DNA from: Bacteroidota bacterium
Lineage (GTDB): Bacteria > Bacteroidota > Bacteroidia > Cytophagales > Cyclobacteriaceae
DNA: 64,000 bases
Assembly (NCBI GenBank): GCA_018266395.1
Contig: JAFEAM010000010.1
Coordinates: 33,887-97,886, forward strand
Reading direction: 5' to 3'
The notes beneath the pieces were generated by a model. It saw nothing but the letters and a program-made list of their open reading frames with translations. It did no database searches and was not told where the DNA came from. This document shows, in pieces, positions 34,125 to 44,603 of the stretch. The first letter of the stretch is position 1; each line of letters starts with the position of its first letter. Position numbers and translations under genes: made by a program.

Positions 34125-36527
34125 CTAGCGTCGCGATTTGCGTGCCGACTTCTTTGGTGCCTTCTTTGACTTTACCGCCTTTTTCGCAGGCTTCCTGATT
34201 GCCTTTTTCTTAGCGGCTTTGGCTGCAGTCTTCTTCTTTTTGGCCGGAGATTTTTTCGCAACGGAAGTGGACTGTTTGGCCAACAGGTTTAATGCTGATC
34301 CAGCCTTGAACCAGCCGATTTGATTGGCATTGTAGGTGTGGTTGGCTTTGATAGTGTCGACACTCCCGTTTGTATGGCGAATGGCAAGCGTCAAAGGTTT
34401 GTCAGGTGAGAAGGAGGTAAGGTCAGTGATGTCAATGGTGTCATCCTCCTGAATCTTATTGTAATCATCCTTATTCGCGAACGTGAGTGCAAGCATGCCC
34501 TGTTTTTTCAAGTTGGTCTCATGGATGCGGGCGAAGGACTTAACGAGGATGGCTTTCACACCGAGATGTCGGGGTTCCATGGCAGCATGCTCCCTTGAGG
34601 AACCTTCACCATAGTTTTCATCTCCAACAACAATGGACCCTATTCCCTGGGCCTTGTAATTGCGTTGCACTTTTGGAACTTCATCATATGTGCCAGAGAG
34701 TTGATTCTTTACACTGTTGATCTTATCGTTGAAGAAATTGGTGGCCCCAATAAGCAAGTTGTTGGAAATATTGTCGAGATGGCCACGGTACTTCAGCCAC
34801 TTGCCTGCCATTGAGATGTGGTCAGTAGTGCATTTCCCTTTGGCTTTAATCAGGATCCTGAGGCCAGTATAATTCTTGCCATCCCATGGCGCAAATGGAG
34901 CAAGCAACTGCAGTCGGTCGGATTGAGGGCTCACCTTTACAACCACTTTGCTTCCGTCTTTAGCGGGCGCCTGGTACCCCGGGTCTTTCACGTCAAATCC
35001 TTTCTTGGGCAATTCTTCACCTTTAGGAGGATCCAATTTTACTTTCTCCCCCTTCTCATTGGTCAGATAGTCGGTGATGGGATTAAATGCAAGATCACCA
35101 GCAATGGCAAGGGCGGTAACGAGCTCAGGCGAACCCACAAATGCGTACGTATTCGGATTGCCGTCGTTCCTTGACTGAAAGTTCCGGTTGAAAGAATGAA
35201 CGATGGTGTTCTTCTCTTTCTTGTCGGCACCCATGCGACTCCACATGCCAATGCAGGGACCACAGGCGTTGGCAAAAACGGTGGCGCCGACCTTGTCAAA
35301 TGTCTTGATGAAACCGTCTCTCTCGATGGTATATCGAACCTGTTCAGAACCGGGTGTTATGGTGAACTCGGCCTTGGTCTTCAATCCCTTGGCTGCCACC
35401 TGCTCAGCGAGGCTGGCTGCACGGGCGATGTCTTCGTAGCTGGAGTTCGTACAAGATCCTATCAATCCGACTTCAACTTTGGTAGGCCATCCATTGCGGG
35501 CTGCTTCATCACGCATTTTGGAAATCGGTGTGGCAAGGTCAGGAGTGAAAGGACCATTGAGATGAGGCTCCAGTTCAGACAGATTGATTTCTACAATCTG
35601 GTCAAAGTACTTTTCGGGCGACTTGTAGACTTCCGGATCGGCGGTCAAATGTTGTTTGATCTTGTTGGCCATTTTGGCTACTTCCGCACGCCCTGTGGCT
35701 TTCAGGTATCGTTCCATGGAAGCGTCATATCCAAAAGTGGAAGTGGTTGCACCGATCTCAGCGCCCATGTTGCAGATGGTTCCTTTGCCGGTGCAGCTCA
35801 GTGACTCGGCCCCTTCACCAAAGTATTCCACAATTGCGCCGGTCCCGCCTTTTACGGTCAGGATACCTGCTACTTTGAGGATCACATCCTTTGCAGAAGC
35901 CCAGCCGCTCAGTTTCCCAGTGAGTTTGATGCCGATTAGCTTAGGGAACTTGAGTTCCCACGCCATTCCGGACATTACGTCCACTGCATCAGCTCCTCCC
36001 ACACCGATGGCAACCATCCCCAAACCTCCGGCATTCACGGTATGCGAGTCAGTGCCGATCATCATGCCACCGGGGAATGCGTAGTTTTCGAGAACGACCT
36101 GATGTATGATACCCGCACCAGGTTTCCAGAAGCCAATACCATATTTGTTTGATACAGAGGAGAGGAAGTCATAGACCTCCTTACTTTCGGCATTTGCTGC
36201 GGTAAGGTCTGCCTTGGCGCCGGTCTTCGCCACAATCAGGTGATCGCAGTGTACCGTTGAAGGAACTGCCACCTTGGGACGGCCCGCAGACATGAACTGA
36301 AGTAGCGCCATTTGGGCCGTAGCATCCTGCATAGCCACCCGATCAGGCGCAAAATCCACATAGGATTTACCCCGGCCAAAGTTTTCAAGTTTTTGATCGG
36401 CAAAAAGGTGGGAGTAAAGAATCTTCTCGGACAGGGTCAGTGGTTTACCCACGACCTTCCGGGCTTTGGTGATACGCGCCGGCATGGCTGCGTACAATTT
36501 CTTGATCATGTCCAGGTCAAATGCCAT
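34125..36527 (-). CDS. acn: Aconitate hydratase with a lysine-rich C-terminal tail
   Basis: 800 residues from the ATG at 36527 ([15 protein letters not shown]). The family core is about 752 residues. Fe-S cluster cysteines are in [12 protein letters not shown] and [25 protein letters not shown] is the swivel-domain active site. It converts citrate to isocitrate. The final 48 residues are foreign to the family: 19 Lys and 4 Arg, with PAKK/KKSA-like repeats such as [19 protein letters not shown], like histone H1 tails. Base use in the tail shows no frameshift; the stop is followed by a terminator. The tail may bind nucleic acid. Confidence 0.95.
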   Translation of the reverse strand: MAFDLDMIKKLYAAMPARITKARKVVGKPLTLSEKILYSHLFADQKLENFGRGKSYVDFAPDRVAMQDATAQMALLQFMSAGRPKVAVPSTVHCDHLIVAKTGAKADLTAANAESKEVYDFLSSVSNKYGIGFWKPGAGIIHQVVLENYAFPGGMMIGTDSHTVNAGGLGMVAIGVGGADAVDVMSGMAWELKFPKLIGIKLTGKLSGWASAKDVILKVAGILTVKGGTGAIVEYFGEGAESLSCTGKGTICNMGAEIGATTSTFGYDASMERYLKATGRAEVAKMANKIKQHLTADPEVYKSPEKYFDQIVEINLSELEPHLNGPFTPDLATPISKMRDEAARNGWPTKVEVGLIGSCTNSSYEDIARAASLAEQVAAKGLKTKAEFTITPGSEQVRYTIERDGFIKTFDKVGATVFANACGPCIGMWSRMGADKKEKNTIVHSFNRNFQSRNDGNPNTYAFVGSPELVTALAIAGDLAFNPITDYLTNEKGEKVKLDPPKGEELPKKGFDVKDPGYQAPAKDGSKVVVKVSPQSDRLQLLAPFAPWDGKNYTGLRILIKAKGKCTTDHISMAGKWLKYRGHLDNISNNLLIGATNFFNDKINSVKNQLSGTYDEVPKVQRNYKAQGIGSIVVGDENYGEGSSREHAAMEPRHLGVKAILVKSFARIHETNLKKQGMLALTFANKDDYNKIQEDDTIDITDLTSFSPDKPLTLAIRHTNGSVDTIKANHTYNANQIGWFKAGSALNLLAKQSTSVAKKSPAKKKKTAAKAAKKKAIRKPAKKAVKSKKAPKKSARKSRR

Positions 36528-36640
36528 AAGTATCGGTTTTTTGCAGGATGCTAAACTACAACACCTTTGACAATGATTCAACGCCGGTTTTGGAATTGCC
36601 GCATACCGGGCGCCAGGGCAATGCCCCCGGCTACATGTAA

Positions 36641-37321
36641 CTACTTCGAATTGATGAAGTTCAGGAATTCACGCTTGGTGTTTTCATCTTTGAACTTTCC
36701 CGAAAAATAGGCGGTCCCGGTCTTGCTGTTGGTGTCCCCGACACCCCTCATGGCAACGCACATATGGTTGGCATCAATTACAACTCCTACGCTGTCGGTC
36801 TTCAGGATTCTCTCAAGTTCCTTTCCAATCTGAACGGTAAGTCGTTCCTGCACCTGTGGACGCTTGGCGTAGTACTGAACAATGCGGTTAATCTTCGAAA
36901 GCCCGATTACCTTCCCCGATGAAAAGTAAGCCACATGGGCCCTCCCATAAATCGGCACGAAATGGTGCTCACAATGTGAATAAAATGTAATTTCTTTTTC
37001 GACCAGCATCTGGTCGTATTTGTACTTATTCTCAAACAACTTGGTCTGTGGCCGGTTATGCGGATTGAGGCCGCTGAAGACCTCCTTGACATACATCTTG
37101 GCTACACGTTTTGGTGTGCCGCTGAGGCTGTCATCCGTAAGATCCAGGCCGAGTGTGACCATTATGTCGCGCACACTCTTTTCGATACGCTCGATCTTGT
37201 CTTCATCCGAAAGGTCAAACGCATCTGGGCGCAAAGGTGTATCCCACGAGGAAATCACATGATCCTCACCGTACGCATCATCGAGCGGCCGGATATTCAA
37301 CGAAATTTCTTTCTGTCTCAT
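36641..37321 (-). CDS. folE: GTP cyclohydrolase I
   Basis: 226 residues. [18 protein letters not shown] and [16 protein letters not shown] with the zinc Cys/His set, and [10 protein letters not shown] near the end. It makes dihydroneopterin triphosphate from GTP. It overlaps the preceding queD gene by 44 bp, an unusually deep overlap. With queD next to it the product is likely drawn towards 6-carboxytetrahydropterin (queuosine) as well as folate. Confidence 0.95.
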   Translation of the reverse strand: MRQKEISLNIRPLDDAYGEDHVISSWDTPLRPDAFDLSDEDKIERIEKSVRDIMVTLGLDLTDDSLSGTPKRVAKMYVKEVFSGLNPHNRPQTKLFENKYKYDQMLVEKEITFYSHCEHHFVPIYGRAHVAYFSSGKVIGLSKINRIVQYYAKRPQVQERLTVQIGKELERILKTDSVGVVIDANHMCVAMRGVGDTNSKTGTAYFSGKFKDENTKREFLNFINSK

Positions 37322-37691
37322 AGAGTTTGACTTTCAGTTCGAACTTGGGATCGATCCGCTGTCTAAGGATTCTCCAGATCACGACAGCGATATTTTCTGC
37401 GGTCGGGTTGAGGTCCCTGAAGTAAGGCGTATCCAAGTTAAGGTTTTTATGATCAAAGTGAACCAGTACGTGTGCACGGACCAGATCACTCAATTCTTTC
37501 ATATCAAATACATAACCCGTTTGGGGGTCAGGCTCACCCACAAGCGTAACGATCAGTTCATAGTTGTGACCATGGTAATTGGGATTGCTGCATTTGCCGA
37601 ACACTGCAGTGTTCTTTTCGTCCGTCCATTCTTTGTTGTAGAGTCTATGGGCAGCGTTGAAGTGTTCCTTGCGGCTTACAGAAACGAGCAT
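37278..37691 (-). CDS. queD: 6-carboxytetrahydropterin synthase QueD family
   Basis: 137 residues. FNAAHRLYNKEWT, FGKCSNPNYHGHNYELIVT and HKNLNLD carry the zinc histidines and the catalytic Cys of the 6-pyruvoyl-tetrahydropterin synthase fold. It uses the FolE product. Bacterial members usually make the queuosine precursor. Promoter should lie in 37692-37760. Confidence 0.93.
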   Translation of the reverse strand: MLVSVSRKEHFNAAHRLYNKEWTDEKNTAVFGKCSNPNYHGHNYELIVTLVGEPDPQTGYVFDMKELSDLVRAHVLVHFDHKNLNLDTPYFRDLNPTAENIAVVIWRILRQRIDPKFELKVKLYETERNFVEYPAAR

Positions 37692-37921
37692 GTTATATAA
37701 ACAGGATAAGGTTCAAAAGGTTCGGCTAAAATGGTTACCGACAATAATTATATGAATAATTACGCTCATCACACTTTCCTATTCTGTACCCAGGATCTTA
37801 TAACTGGCTTCCTTTCATTGTTTTGCAAAGTTGTGATCGCATTGTTTGCCCAATCCTATCATCTGCCGTAAACAAAAAAAAGGGGCGTGAACCCCTTTTG
37901 CACTATTATGCTCTTGTGCTA
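37692..37921. other. Intergenic stretch with only a terminator
   Basis: 230 bp between queD (minus) and the bacilliredoxin gene (minus). Apart from the hairpin at 37876-37899, nothing gene-like or riboswitch-like is recognised. Confidence 0.6.
37876..37899 (-). terminator. Terminator after bacilliredoxin gene
   Basis: Arms AAAAGGGG and CCCCTTTT enclose a 6-nt loop; on the minus strand it is followed by TTTTTTTG. It sits 22 bp after the gene stop and ends the suf-side transcription unit. Confidence 0.82.
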
Positions 37922-38344
37922 TCAGCAAAACTCGTCAAATACTTCGACCAGGTGTTCGCCTATCATCTGTGCATTGCGGCCCTCGATGTGGTGACGCTCG
38001 ATGAAGTGCTGCAATTCTCCGTCCTTGAACAAGGCAATGCTGGGCGAAGATGGAGGATAGGGCATGGTGAGCTGGCGTGCTTTGGCGACAGCCTCCATAT
38101 CCACCCCCGCAAAAACGGTAGCGAGGTGGTCAGGCTTCTTTGCACTGTGCTCCAGGGCCCACTTCACGCCGGGGCGGGCGGCGCCTGCCGCACAGCCGCA
38201 TACTGAATTGATGACCAGCAGGGTTGTGCCTTTTTCGTTCTTTATCTGCTTCTCAACGTCGGCAGGCGTTTTCAATTCTTTGAATCCAACGCTGGTGAGG
38301 TCCGTTCTCATCGGTGCTACCAGCTGTTCGGGATACATGCTCAT
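37922..38344 (-). CDS. BrxA/BrxB family bacilliredoxin
   Basis: 140 residues. The active-site stretch VCGCAAGAARPG matches the CGC motif of YphP/YqiW bacilliredoxins, within a thioredoxin fold. These proteins remove bacillithiol from oxidised cysteines. N-terminus MYPEQLVAPMRTDLTSVGF is typical. It follows the suf genes by 33 bp, consistent with a shared oxidative-stress role. Confidence 0.9.
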   Translation of the reverse strand: MSMYPEQLVAPMRTDLTSVGFKELKTPADVEKQIKNEKGTTLLVINSVCGCAAGAARPGVKWALEHSAKKPDHLATVFAGVDMEAVAKARQLTMPYPPSSPSIALFKDGELQHFIERHHIEGRNAQMIGEHLVEVFDEFC

Positions 38345-38377
38345 GGTTCTATCTTTTGGTTAATGGGTTTAACAATA

Positions 38378-38731
38378 TTAAAGAAATCCTAGTTCCAGTT
38401 TGGCCGCCTCACTCATCATATCCTGCGAATAGGGCGGATCCCAGGTGATTTCCACCTTGACATCATTGACTCCCTCGATCTCTTTCAATTTTTGTTCCAC
38501 TTCCAGCGGTATGGCTTCCGCCGACGGACAGGAGGGAGAGGTGAGGGTCATCAGAATGTGAATATTATTGAGCGGGAAGATGTTGATCTCATAAATGAGG
38601 CCCAGCTCGAAAATGTCCACCGGGATCTCCGGATCATACACCGTTTTCAACGCCGCAAGAATCTTGTCCCGCAGGTTGGGAATTTCCAGCGACGAGGTCT
38701 CAGGGGTCTTATTTTCTTCCAATTCACTCAT
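38378..38731 (-). CDS. MIP18/DUF59 family Fe-S assembly protein (SufT-like)
   Basis: 117 residues. YDPEIPVDIFELGLIYEINI and LTSPSCPSAEAIP, with the conserved Cys, are the MIP18 family signature; it ends in WDPPYSQDMMSEAAK. Members help mature Fe-S proteins. It overlaps sufE by ATGA and ends the suf operon. Confidence 0.92.
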   Translation of the reverse strand: MSELEENKTPETSSLEIPNLRDKILAALKTVYDPEIPVDIFELGLIYEINIFPLNNIHILMTLTSPSCPSAEAIPLEVEQKLKEIEGVNDVKVEITWDPPYSQDMMSEAAKLELGFL

Positions 38732-39162
38732 GCCTGTATCTGGGAACGCGTCTGGAAGGCCAGTGCGTACATTTTCATTTGTTTGATCATCGCTGCAAAA
38801 CCATTGGACCGCTGGGTGCCGATAAACCGGTCCATGCCTATCCTCGAAGGAAAGGTGATCTCTCCACTCAGAATTTCCTGTGGAGTATGTCCGCTGAAAA
38901 CCCTGATCAGCAAACTGATCAGACCCTTGGTGATTGCCGTATTACTGTCCGCGGAGAAGAAGACTGCCCCATGCTTCACTTCAGCCGTGAGCCACACTCT
39001 GGACTGGCATCCCTTCACTTCATTTTGCTCTGTCTTGTCCTCTTCTTTCATGGCCGGTAGTTTCTGCCCCAACTCCATCAGGTACAGCACAGACATCTCC
39101 TGGTCCCCCTCCAGCAGCGAAAATTCATTAACAATTTCCTCCTGTGTATCTGTAATGCTCAT
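38728..39162 (-). CDS. sufE: Sulfur acceptor protein SufE
   Basis: 144 residues. VKGCQSRVWLTAE contains the catalytic Cys and GGHTP-like FSGHTPQEIL follows. It accepts persulfide from SufS. Overlaps sufS stop and the DUF59 start by 4 bp each. Confidence 0.94.
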   Translation of the reverse strand: MSITDTQEEIVNEFSLLEGDQEMSVLYLMELGQKLPAMKEEDKTEQNEVKGCQSRVWLTAEVKHGAVFFSADSNTAITKGLISLLIRVFSGHTPQEILSGEITFPSRIGMDRFIGTQRSNGFAAMIKQMKMYALAFQTRSQIQA

Positions 39163-40403
39163 TTCAGGAACCCAATAACTCTTTGTAAACCCTCGATCAG
39201 TTTGTCTGTTTCCTTCCTGGTGTTATAAACAGCAAAGGAGGCCCTTACCGTTCCCTCCAGTCCCATCCTGTCCATCAAAGGTTGTGTGCAGTGATGGCCA
39301 GTGCGTACGGCAATGCCCCGGGTGTCAAGCATCTGACCAATATCAAATGGATGAATGCCTTCTATGACAAATGAAAGCACACTCACTTTGTTCTTGCTGA
39401 TGCCTACCACACGAAGCCCTTTCAGTTCGGATAGCTGCTCAGTCGCATACCGCAACAACATGCTTTCATGTTGAGCCATAGCTTCCTTACCCGTGCCGGA
39501 GATGAAATCAAATGCTGACTTCAGCGCTATGACATCGGCAATATTGGGTGTACCAGCCTCAAACTTATAAGGCACATCATTCCATGTGGTCTTTTCAAAA
39601 GTAACTTGCCGGATCATCTCTCCACCGCCCATATAGGGAGGCATGGCTTCGAGGATTTTTTTCTTCCCGTACAAGACCCCCACACCGGTAGGTCCATACA
39701 TCTTGTGCCCTGAAAGGCAGTAGAAGTCGCAATCCAGGTCCTGTACATCGATCGGAAGGTGCGCTGCTGCCTGGGCACCGTCAATGAGTGTAACTGCTCC
39801 AGCCTGGTGGGCCAACTTTATAATTTCCTTCACTGGATTAATAGTACCAAGGCTGTTGGAGGCATGGTTGACTGACACAATCCGGGTACGTTCATTTAGA
39901 AGTCCCTTGTAAGCGAGAAGGTCCAGTTCCCCGCTGTCGGTAACAGGAATGACTCTGATGTGGCATTGCTTTTCTTCAGCGATGAGTTGCCACGGCACAA
40001 TGTTGCTGTGATGCTCAAGCCCGGACAGAATAATTTCGTCACCCTTTTTCAGCATGGAGCGCCCGTAACTGGATGCCACAAGGTTAATGGCTTCGGTCAC
40101 GCCTCTGACAAAGATGATCTCCTCCTTGCTCCCGGCATTCAGAAATGAAGCTGCAGTTGCACGTGTTTGTTCAAATGCAGTGGTAGCGCGCTCTGCAAGA
40201 GTGTGAATACCCCGGTGGATGTTTGCATTGTAACCGGTATAGTAGGCTTGCAGTGCGTCAAGTACCTGTACCGGCTTTTGGGTGGTGGCGGCATTATCAA
40301 AGTAAACGAGGTCGTGGCCATTGATCTTCTGATGGAGGATGGGGAATAGCTTCCTGATTTCCTCCACTTCAATTCCGGACCCTATGGATGCCACGTTCTC
40401 CAT
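39159..40403 (-). CDS. sufS: Cysteine desulfurase SufS
   Basis: 414 residues, class V PLP fold. YFDNAATTQKP, the PLP lysine in SGHKMYGPTGVGVLYGK, and the persulfide Cys in RTGHHCTQPLM. It releases sulfur from cysteine for cluster assembly. Seven bp after sufD. Confidence 0.96.
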   Translation of the reverse strand: MENVASIGSGIEVEEIRKLFPILHQKINGHDLVYFDNAATTQKPVQVLDALQAYYTGYNANIHRGIHTLAERATTAFEQTRATAASFLNAGSKEEIIFVRGVTEAINLVASSYGRSMLKKGDEIILSGLEHHSNIVPWQLIAEEKQCHIRVIPVTDSGELDLLAYKGLLNERTRIVSVNHASNSLGTINPVKEIIKLAHQAGAVTLIDGAQAAAHLPIDVQDLDCDFYCLSGHKMYGPTGVGVLYGKKKILEAMPPYMGGGEMIRQVTFEKTTWNDVPYKFEAGTPNIADVIALKSAFDFISGTGKEAMAQHESMLLRYATEQLSELKGLRVVGISKNKVSVLSFVIEGIHPFDIGQMLDTRGIAVRTGHHCTQPLMDRMGLEGTVRASFAVYNTRKETDKLIEGLQRVIGFLK

Positions 40404-40410
40404 GTTCTCT

Positions 40411-41649
40411 TCAGACCTTTAACAACCTTGAAGTCACCAGTCCGTCAATTGTTTCTTTCCATTGCGTCATCTTCATCTCCTTAAATGTCTCGGCCACAAA
40501 TGCATGCAGCAGCATGGCGTAAGCGCTCCGTTTATCAATTCCACGGGAGCGGAGGTAGAAAAGGGCTTCTTCATCCAGTTGACCGGTTGTGCAGCCGTGC
40601 GAACATTTGACATCATCGGCCCAGATTTCAAGCTGGGGTTTGGTATTGACGGTGGCATTCTCACTCAGCAGAATGTTCCGGTTGGACTGAAAAGCATTGG
40701 TCTTTTGGGCGTGCGGTCTCACGTAAATCTTGCCGTTGAAGACGCCCTTGGACCTGTCGTTCATGACTCCTTTATACATCTCGTTGCTGAAAGATTCCGG
40801 CTGCCTGTGATCTACCACAGTGTGATTGTCAATGAGCGAATCCCCGGAAGGGAGATACAGTCCATATAAATGGGCTTCCACCTGGCTCCCGTCAACGACG
40901 AGCTTCATGTTATTGCGAACAAACCTGCTGTTGAGTGAAATGGTAAAGCAGGACGCATAGGAGGAGAGCGCGCATCGCACTTCAGTGTGATTCACCTCGG
41001 TCTGCGCAGGCGTGCCATCCTGAAGGATCAGGTATTCCAATGAAGCTTTTTCCCCTGCTTCAATGACTGATTTCTTGTTTTGAAATAATTCGTAAGCATG
41101 AGGCTGACACATTTCAATAACGGTAGCTTTGCTTCCTTTAAGCAACTGCAGGGTCCATCTGGGGTTGACGAGTGTCCCTCTGCCACTCGAGTGATACACA
41201 ATCGCGATAGGGTGCTGAAGTGCTACTCCTTCCTCTACTGTAATTATAGTCAGCGACGGTGAGAAAGCTGCGTTCAGCCACTCGAAGGGATCCTTAGCGT
41301 CGTGAGATTCTTCCGTGGTTCGCGTAGTTACCTTCACTTCCTTATCAGCGAGCTTGGCACTGGAAAACCTTCCGTCGACAAACACGATGTAGTTGCAGGT
41401 CTGCCCACTCAGGAATTGCGGGAGGGGGGTCGGCAGCAGAACATCTCCTGCAGAAGGTTTCAGTGCCGGCAGTTTTTCCAACTGACGTGCGATGGGCGCA
41501 TATTTGTATTCTTCACTCTTTTGCCCGGGCAGTCCTGTTTGGATGAATTGCTCCCAGGCCTTTGACACAGCAGGTTCCGACTTTGAACCCGCAGGGAGTA
41601 CGGACTCAAGTTCCGATATAAGATTTCTGTTTGCAGTTGCGATGGTCAT
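40411..41649 (-). CDS. sufD: Fe-S cluster scaffold component SufD
   Basis: 412 residues. SufD/SufB fold seen in VDGSQVEAHLYGLYLPSGDSLIDNHTVVDH, QNRNILLSENATVNTKPQLEIWADDVKCSHGCTTG. N-terminal helical part shows PGQKSEEYKYAPI. Forms the SufBC2D complex. Confidence 0.95.
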   Translation of the reverse strand: MTIATANRNLISELESVLPAGSKSEPAVSKAWEQFIQTGLPGQKSEEYKYAPIARQLEKLPALKPSAGDVLLPTPLPQFLSGQTCNYIVFVDGRFSSAKLADKEVKVTTRTTEESHDAKDPFEWLNAAFSPSLTIITVEEGVALQHPIAIVYHSSGRGTLVNPRWTLQLLKGSKATVIEMCQPHAYELFQNKKSVIEAGEKASLEYLILQDGTPAQTEVNHTEVRCALSSYASCFTISLNSRFVRNNMKLVVDGSQVEAHLYGLYLPSGDSLIDNHTVVDHRQPESFSNEMYKGVMNDRSKGVFNGKIYVRPHAQKTNAFQSNRNILLSENATVNTKPQLEIWADDVKCSHGCTTGQLDEEALFYLRSRGIDKRSAYAMLLHAFVAETFKEMKMTQWKETIDGLVTSRLLKV

Positions 41650-41651
41650 GG

Positions 41652-42407
41652 TCAGGCAGTAGCCGGTTCATTCTTGATCCAGTCGTAACCTTTCTTCTCG
41701 AGCTCGAGGGCCAACTCCTTGTCTCCCGATTTGACGATCCTTCCGTTGAACAGCACGTGCACATAATCGGGTACGATGTAGTTGAGAAGTCGCTGATAAT
41801 GTGTTACCACAATAGTGGCATTGGATGGATTGCGAAGTTTGTTCACGCCGTTGGCGACGATTCGGAGTGCGTCGATATCAAGACCTGAATCCGTTTCGTC
41901 CAGAATGGAGAGCCTGGGTTCAAGCATTGCCATCTGGAAGATCTCATTGCGCTTTTTTTCCCCGCCTGAAAATCCCTCATTAAGCGCGCGGTTGAGCAAG
42001 GACTGATCAATCTCCACCAGTTTCATTTTCTCTTTCATCAGCTTCAGGAAGGCCACTGCATCCAGGGGTTCCTCCCCGCGATACGTGCGGATCTGGTTGA
42101 TGGCGGTCTTCATGAAGTTAACCGTGCTGACGCCTGGTATTTCCACAGGATATTGAAATGCGAGGAATATACCTTCACGGGCCCGGTCTTCCGGTTCCAT
42201 CTCCAGAAGGTTCTTCCCCATAAAAGTCACTTCACCTTCTGTAACCTGGTATTCTTCACGGCCTGACAGGACAGATGCCAGGGTGCTTTTGCCTGAACCA
42301 TTGGGTCCCATAATGGCATGCACCTCTCCGGGCTTCACATCAAGGTTAATTCCTTTGAGGATTTCCTTTCCTTCTATTCCTGCACGCAGATTATGAATAT
42401 GTAACAT
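41652..42407 (-). CDS. sufC: Fe-S assembly ATPase SufC
   Basis: 251 residues, ABC ATPase. Walker A GPNGSGKST, SufC-type signature FSGGEKKRNEIFQM, Walker B with LSILDETDSGLDIDAL. It drives conformational change in SufBD. Two bp before sufD. Confidence 0.97.
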   Translation of the reverse strand: MLHIHNLRAGIEGKEILKGINLDVKPGEVHAIMGPNGSGKSTLASVLSGREEYQVTEGEVTFMGKNLLEMEPEDRAREGIFLAFQYPVEIPGVSTVNFMKTAINQIRTYRGEEPLDAVAFLKLMKEKMKLVEIDQSLLNRALNEGFSGGEKKRNEIFQMAMLEPRLSILDETDSGLDIDALRIVANGVNKLRNPSNATIVVTHYQRLLNYIVPDYVHVLFNGRIVKSGDKELALELEKKGYDWIKNEPATA

Positions 42408-42425
42408 TCTGTTTCTGAAAAATAT

Positions 42426-43871
42426 CTATCCTACACTTCCTTCAAGCGTGAGCGCCAGTAGTTTCTGGGCTTCCACTGCAAATTCCATCGGCAGTTGGTT
42501 CAATACCTCCTTTGCGTAACCGTTCACAATCAGGGCAACCGCGGCCTCCTCATCGATACCCCGCTGCCTGCAGTAGAAGATCTGGTCTTCACCGATCTTG
42601 GAGGTGGTGGCCTCATGCTCAACACGTGCCGTGCTGTTCTCCACATCGATGTAAGGGAAGGTATGGGCGCCACAGCGGTCACCCATGAGCAGCGAATCGC
42701 ATTGGGAGAAGTTCCTTGCATTAATAGCTCTCTTCAATACATGCACTTGTCCACGGTAGCTGTTCTGTGACAGGCCTGCCGAAATTCCTTTTGAAACAAT
42801 TCGCGAGCGGGTATTTTTTCCGATGTGAATCATCTTCGTTCCCGTGTCGGCCTGCTGGTGATTGTTGGTGACGGCCACGGAATAGAATTCTCCGGAGGAG
42901 TAATCGCCCTTGAGGACGCAGGAGGGATACTTCCATGTGATGGCGGATCCAGTCTCCACCTGTGTCCAGCTGATCTTGGAATGATCGCCCGCACAAAGTC
43001 CGCGCTTGGTGACAAAATTGTAGATGCCTCCCACACCTTCCTTGCTCCCCGGATACCAGTTCTGTACGGTTGAATACTTCACGTGGGCGCTCTTCATGGC
43101 GTAAATTTCCACCACAGCTGCATGCAACTGGTGTTCATCACGCATGGGCGCTGTGCAACCTTCCAGGTAGCTGACGTAACTGTCTTCATCCGCCACAATC
43201 AGTGTGCGCTCGAACTGACCCGTCTTCGCCGCATTGATGCGGAAGTAAGTGGAAAGTTCCATCGGGCACCGTACCCCTTTAGGGATGTAGCAAAAAGATC
43301 CGTCGCTGAATACTGCTGAATTAAGTGCAGCAAAGTAGTTGTCTTGCATGGGCACTACAGATCCAAGATACTTCTTCACAAGTTCGGGATGCTCTTTCAC
43401 AGCCTCACTGAATGAACAAAAGATGATGCCCAACTCGCCAAGTTTCTCCTTGAAAGTTGTGGCCACCGAAACACTGTCCAGTACCGCATCGACGGCAATG
43501 CCAGTAAGGCGCTTTTGTTCTGTAAGGGAGATGCCCAGTTTTTCGAAAGTCTTCAGCAGTTCAGGGTCAACTTCCTCCAGAGAACCAGGAGCGGCCTTCT
43601 GTTTTGGGGCGGAGTAATATATAATGTCCTGGTAGTCTATGGCAGGGTAGGTGACATTGGGCCATCTTGGCTCTTTCATGGTGAGCCAGGCGCGATAGGC
43701 CTTTAGACGCCATTCCAACAACCAGTCTGGTTCCTGTTTCTTCCTGGAAATGAAACGAACGATATCTTCATTCAGGCCCTTAGGCGCAGAGTCGGCCTCA
43801 AGGTTGGCTGTCCATCCGTGTTCGTATTCGCGGGAGGTTATTTCTTCCAGGATCTGGTTGTCCTTGGCCAT
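42426..43871 (-). CDS. sufB: Fe-S cluster scaffold component SufB
   Basis: 481 residues. Motifs include [50 protein letters not shown]-region, and [20 protein letters not shown] with the conserved Glu and Cys. First gene of the operon sufBCDSE plus DUF59. The gene starts 27 bp after a good promoter. Confidence 0.97.
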   Translation of the reverse strand: MAKDNQILEEITSREYEHGWTANLEADSAPKGLNEDIVRFISRKKQEPDWLLEWRLKAYRAWLTMKEPRWPNVTYPAIDYQDIIYYSAPKQKAAPGSLEEVDPELLKTFEKLGISLTEQKRLTGIAVDAVLDSVSVATTFKEKLGELGIIFCSFSEAVKEHPELVKKYLGSVVPMQDNYFAALNSAVFSDGSFCYIPKGVRCPMELSTYFRINAAKTGQFERTLIVADEDSYVSYLEGCTAPMRDEHQLHAAVVEIYAMKSAHVKYSTVQNWYPGSKEGVGGIYNFVTKRGLCAGDHSKISWTQVETGSAITWKYPSCVLKGDYSSGEFYSVAVTNNHQQADTGTKMIHIGKNTRSRIVSKGISAGLSQNSYRGQVHVLKRAINARNFSQCDSLLMGDRCGAHTFPYIDVENSTARVEHEATTSKIGEDQIFYCRQRGIDEEAAVALIVNGYAKEVLNQLPMEFAVEAQKLLALTLEGSVG

Positions 43872-43901
43872 TTAATAATTAGACTGATTTCAAATAAAGG
43901 T

Positions 43902-43930
43902 CAAAAATACCAACAAATATTCACTCACAA
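43902..43930 (-). promoter_or_regulatory. Promoter of the suf operon
   Basis: Minus-strand TTG (43930-43928), 18-bp spacer, then TATTTTTG (43909-43902), a perfect TAnnTTTG -7 box of the Bacteroidota housekeeping sigma. The ATG of sufB is about 30 bp further on. No repressor site is recognised. Confidence 0.6.
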
Positions 43931-44067
43931 GGTTCTGTTTGCTTTCAAAATAATGGGAAAACGTGGTTTTGAGCCTTTGTTATGACCAATCCGGTGGTCG
44001 AGACCATTAAGTGGTGATGGACGGTATTTGTCATACCCTCAGCTTCAAGACTAATGACCGCTCCGTG

Positions 44068-44529
44068 CTAAATGATGCTCCTGTCCAGGCTCTCTTCCAG
44101 CGAAATCATGGTCTCGGTGCGCTCAATCCCATCTACCTGCTGCATCTTATCGTGCAATACCTCCTTGAGATGATTGGTGTCCCGGCAATGGATTTTCACA
44201 AACATGGAATAGTTGCCCGTAGTGTAGTGGATGTTGGTGATCTCTGGAATCCCCTTAAGTTTTGTTAACACACTTTCATATAATGCACTCTTTTCCAGGT
44301 AAATACCTATGAATGCAGTAATGTCATACCCGAGTTTTGCGTAGTTGATCTTGAGGGTCGTCTTCTCAATGATTCCGGCCTCGGTCATCTTGTTCATCCT
44401 GACGTGAACTGTTCCCTGTGAAACGGCCACCTTTCTGGCCACCTCGGTATAAGGCCTCTTCGCATCCTCTATCAGAATGGATAAGATCTTGAGATCCGTA
44501 TTATCAACTTCATAATTATGAGGCTTCAT
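44068..44529 (-). CDS. Lrp/AsnC family transcriptional regulator
   Basis: 153 residues. Winged HTH with DLKILSILIEDAKRPYTEVARKVAVSQGTVHVRMNKM, then a RAM/ACT domain (ITAFIGIYLEKSALYESVLTKLKGI, YSMFVKIHCRDTNHLKEVL). Such proteins sense amino acids and often autoregulate. A palindrome upstream (44565-44583) is a candidate operator. Transcribed away from the tRNA-like gene. Confidence 0.92.
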   Translation of the reverse strand: MKPHNYEVDNTDLKILSILIEDAKRPYTEVARKVAVSQGTVHVRMNKMTEAGIIEKTTLKINYAKLGYDITAFIGIYLEKSALYESVLTKLKGIPEITNIHYTTGNYSMFVKIHCRDTNHLKEVLHDKMQQVDGIERTETMISLEESLDRSII

Positions 44530-44564
44530 TTGCGGTCTATTTTAGTTAATACTCAATATTATGC

Positions 44565-44583
44565 ACACTTTATTAAATAGTGT
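44565..44583. promoter_or_regulatory. Candidate operator palindrome for the Lrp-type regulator
   Basis: ACACT and AGTGT arms around a 9-bp AT-rich centre, within the 120-bp divergent region between the regulator and the tRNA-like gene. Its position about 36-54 bp before the regulator ATG suits autoregulation; it could also affect the tRNA-like promoter. Confidence 0.4.
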
Positions 44584-44603
44584 ATAATGTTTGTGATGTA
44601 TTA

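Noticed and set aside
36528-36581. Upstream start of aconitase at 36581
   Set aside because: The additional 18 residues (Cys-rich) do not match the family; [10 protein letters not shown] is the usual start.
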